Source: Acidobacteria bacterium RIFCSPHIGHO2_01_FULL_67_28 (GTDB lineage: Bacteria; Acidobacteriota; Terriglobia; Acidiferrales; 2-02-FULL-67-57). From it: 7,134 nt of DNA. Of this stretch, positions 5,567 to 7,134 are shown one piece after another. Positions within the stretch are counted from its first letter, which is position 1. Every line of letters begins with the position of its first letter. The notes under the pieces are model-generated. The model was not told the origin of the DNA. It made no database searches and saw nothing but the letters and a program-made list of their open reading frames with translations. A program made the translations under genes and the position numbers. The stretch lies in contig MEKM01000064.1 of NCBI GenBank assembly GCA_001766965.1, positions 1-7,134 on the forward strand, written 5' to 3'.

Positions 5567-6022
5567 CTACCGCACCTGCCACTCGGCAAGGAAGGCTTCG
5601 ACGGAATCCAAGTAGGCGTCGGGGAAGTCGGCCTGGGGCCGCCAGGTGCGGATCAGTGCGAGGGCGTCCCGGCGCGAGTAGCCGAGCACGCGCAACAGCG
5701 CCAGCGCCACCATCGGCCCGCGATGGATTCCTGAGGCGCAGTGCACCAGCACCTTCGCCTCCGGCCGCTCCAGCGCTTCGAGCGCAAAGCGCACCCCGCG
5801 GAAGAACAACTCGGCCGGCTTGGGCTGGAAGTCGTCGTCGGTACCCAAGTCAAGAACCACGGGCTCATGGTCGCCAGAGACGAGCAGCGTGCGGTCGTCG
5901 AACTCAACCTGGGTATTGATGATGTGGGTGAAGCCGGCGTGCTTGAGCTCCTCCAGGTTCTCGCGGGTGTAGATGGCCCCGCCCACCGCCAGGCGTTCCG
6001 TCAAGAAGCTGTAGTCGGCCAT
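5567..6022 (-). CDS. Dual-specificity-type (cysteine-dependent) protein phosphatase
   Basis: A 151-residue protein with the fold of small dual-specificity phosphatases, which remove phosphate from Tyr or Ser/Thr through a cysteinyl-phosphate intermediate. The N terminus LTERLAVGGAIYTRENLEELK (7-27) matches the usual opening (an 'L-yvG...' strand), and HIINTQVEF at 33-41 is the next core strand. VLVHCASGIHRG at 91-102 is the P-loop C-x5-R, with nucleophile Cys95 and phosphate-binding Arg101. The acidic run TDDD at 61-64 probably holds the general acid. The usual Ser/Thr after the Arg is Gly102, which may slow release of the intermediate. An upstream extension in the same frame (to 6133) lies inside the DinB gene; the start is taken as the ATG at 6022, which shares TGATG with the DinB stop. 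No ribosome site is seen, so coupling is likely. Lipid or RNA phosphatase activity is also possible for this fold. Confidence 0.86.
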   Translation of the reverse strand: MADYSFLTERLAVGGAIYTRENLEELKHAGFTHIINTQVEFDDRTLLVSGDHEPVVLDLGTDDDFQPKPAELFFRGVRFALEALERPEAKVLVHCASGIHRGPMVALALLRVLGYSRRDALALIRTWRPQADFPDAYLDSVEAFLAEWQVR

Positions 6023-6537
6023 CAGGGGTTGATTTTGTAGTACCGCGTCCAGCCGCCCATCTGGGGGAAGTGGACGCGGGCGCGGTAAAGCTCCGCCACC
6101 TGCCGGATGTGGCCGAGGTCGTGGAAGGCCCACTCGTGCATCATCTGGCGCAGGCTGACCATGCCGAGCTCCGGATGCCGCGCGTGGCGCTCGAGCGCTC
6201 CCCGCGGCAGCCGCCGCAGCAAGGCCAGCGAGCGAGCCCGCTCGCGCTTGAACCGCTCGAGGCTCTGCCGCGCTTTCTTGCCCGAGTAAGTCCCTCTTGC
6301 CGCCTGCGCGTTCTGGTCGTAGGCGCCCAGCGGCTCACCTTTCACAAACTGCTCGACCCGCACGCGGAAGCCTTCCCGCTCAACGTGCGCCAGGTGCGCC
6401 AGCACCTGGCTGATGGACCACCGCTTGCGGTTCGGCTTCCAGTCGAAAGCCTCGCGCGGCGCGGCCGCGAGCAGGGTTTCGAGAATCTTCGGCGTCTGCT
6501 TCAGCGTGTCGAGCCCGGGAATCGTTCTAGCGCTCAT
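6022..6537 (-). CDS. DinB-family metal-dependent four-helix protein
   Basis: A 171-residue protein of the DinB/YfiT-like four-helix-bundle superfamily. Members bind a divalent metal through three histidines and include thiol transferases and hydrolases; many are uncharacterised. Here WSISQVLAHLAHVE at 40-53 supplies His48 (or His51), and MMHEWAFHDLGHIRQVAEL at 132-150 supplies His139 and His143, the H-x3-H pair typical of the last helix. Length is normal and there is no signal peptide. AAGGAG at 6550-6545 lies seven bases before the ATG at 6537, and the gene overlaps the end of xseA by 11 bases. It shares its stop with the phosphatase start. It is not the SOS-induced DNA polymerase IV, also called DinB. 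Which thiol or small molecule it acts on cannot be told from the sequence. Confidence 0.86.
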   Translation of the reverse strand: MSARTIPGLDTLKQTPKILETLLAAAPREAFDWKPNRKRWSISQVLAHLAHVEREGFRVRVEQFVKGEPLGAYDQNAQAARGTYSGKKARQSLERFKRERARSLALLRRLPRGALERHARHPELGMVSLRQMMHEWAFHDLGHIRQVAELYRARVHFPQMGGWTRYYKINP

Positions 6538-7134
6538 CGCCTTTCTCCTTCTTTTTCACTTCGGCGCGCAGGCGCCCGCGCGCTAGTTGAATCGCGAGAG
6601 CATCGCCGACGCTGACCGCGCCGGCGCTCTTCACCACGTTGCCCGCCTCGTCGAAAACGATGGCGTAGCCGCGCTCGAGCACCCGCATCGGGCTCAACTG
6701 GTGCAACTGCCCGGCCAACGCCTTCAAGCGCAGCCGCTCCTGGCGCACCCGCCCGCGCAGGTCGAACGACGCCAGCCGGGCCGCGGCCAGCGCCCAGCGC
6801 TGGCGCGCCTCGGCCACCGAATCGCGCAAGGCCAGGCGGAGCGCGGCCGCCAATTCGTCGGCGCGTTGCGACTGCTCCCTGACCAACCCTTCCAGCCTCC
6901 GCCAGCCGGGCGCGGCCAGAAGCTCCGTGAGCTGCTGGCGGGCGTGCAAGGTCTGGTAACGCACGAGCTGCGCCATCCGCGCCTCGAGCGCCTGCAGGCG
7001 CTCCTTCAATTGCTCTTTGCTCTTGATCACCAGCTCGGCGGCGGCCGAGGGCGTGGGCGCGCGCAGGTCGGCGACGAAGTCGGCGATGGTGAAATCAGTT
7101 TCGTGGCCGACGCCGGTGATGACGGGGATCTTCG
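6527..7134 (-). CDS. xseA: Exonuclease VII large subunit, C-terminal part
   Basis: The last 201 residues of the large subunit of exonuclease VII, which with the small subunit XseB degrades single-stranded DNA to short oligonucleotides in repair and recombination. The first visible residues, PVITGVGHETDFTIADF and then ADLRAPTPSAAAELV, are the most conserved block of the catalytic domain. They are followed by long, charged coiled-coil helices (about residues 35-150) typical of the XseB-binding region, and the closing segment RVLERGYAIVFDEAGNVV with a GDALAIQLARGRLRAEV strand. The tail is Lys/Glu-rich. The frame runs off the window edge, so the N-terminal OB-fold and the rest are outside; a GTG codon at 7030 is an internal Val and not the start. 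xseB often follows xseA, but here DinB does, overlapping by 11 bases. Confidence 0.95.
   Translation of the reverse strand, partial: KIPVITGVGHETDFTIADFVADLRAPTPSAAAELVIKSKEQLKERLQALEARMAQLVRYQTLHARQQLTELLAAPGWRRLEGLVREQSQRADELAAALRLALRDSVAEARQRWALAAARLASFDLRGRVRQERLRLKALAGQLHQLSPMRVLERGYAIVFDEAGNVVKSAGAVSVGDALAIQLARGRLRAEVKKKEKGDER
6545..6550 (-). promoter_or_regulatory. Shine-Dalgarno site of the DinB gene inside xseA
   Basis: AAGGAG on the minus strand lies in the Lys/Glu codons near the end of xseA, seven bases before the DinB ATG at 6537. The site gives the overlapped gene its own initiation. Confidence 0.65.

Noticed and set aside
5161..5919. Plus-strand 252-codon frame opposite the kinase and phosphatase genes
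   Set aside because: Second half is almost all Arg, Ala, Pro and Ser, typical of antisense translation in high-GC DNA; it runs across two real genes and their gap.
6023..6133. N-terminal extension of the phosphatase into the DinB gene
   Set aside because: The extra residues are Pro/Arg-rich shadow sequence; phosphatase homology begins right after the ATG at 6022.

Overview
The window is a compact bacterial chromosome segment. GC is high (one line of the radical SAM gene, 1561-1620, counts 48 of 60), except for one gene near 50% GC. The gene set (a HEAT-PilZ fusion, a HipA-like kinase beside a DUF3037 protein, a B12-type radical SAM enzyme, and a secreted protein of a type I associate with Acidobacteria) suggests an acidobacterial or similar soil/metagenome lineage. 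No marker gene is present, so this is an inference of moderate strength.

Layout. Plus strand, 1-1507: the C-terminal end of a 2-oxo acid dehydrogenase E2 subunit; a secreted 174-residue protein; a 52-residue single-pass membrane peptide whose GTG start is fixed by its Shine-Dalgarno site; and an AT-richer orphan PD-(D/E)XK nuclease-like gene. Minus strand, 7134 down to 1528: the C-terminal part of xseA (exonuclease VII large subunit), a DinB-family protein, a dual-specificity-type phosphatase, a HipA-like kinase, a DUF3037 protein, a HEAT-PilZ protein and a B12-binding radical SAM enzyme. The two gene sets converge with only 20 bases between the stops at about 1508-1527.

The minus-strand genes look like a chain of short operons. 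xseA/dinB overlap by 11 bases and dinB/phosphatase share a TGATG stop-start. The kinase, DUF3037 and HEAT-PilZ genes are packed with gaps of 2 and 7 bases. Two breaks interrupt the chain, each with a plausible sigma70-type promoter: one before the kinase (5479-5566), followed by a 9-bp hairpin at the predicted 5' end of the mRNA, and one before the radical SAM gene (3103-3204).

The least understood part is the kinase/DUF3037/HEAT-PilZ unit, preceded by a phosphatase. The kinase has no HipB partner and carries Asn where HipA-type kinases usually have a catalytic-loop Asp. A reversible phosphorylation or signalling module is possible, but this rests on gene order and motifs only. I found no RNA gene, CRISPR array, insertion sequence or convincing intrinsic terminator. 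No gene-free stretch exceeds 105 bases.
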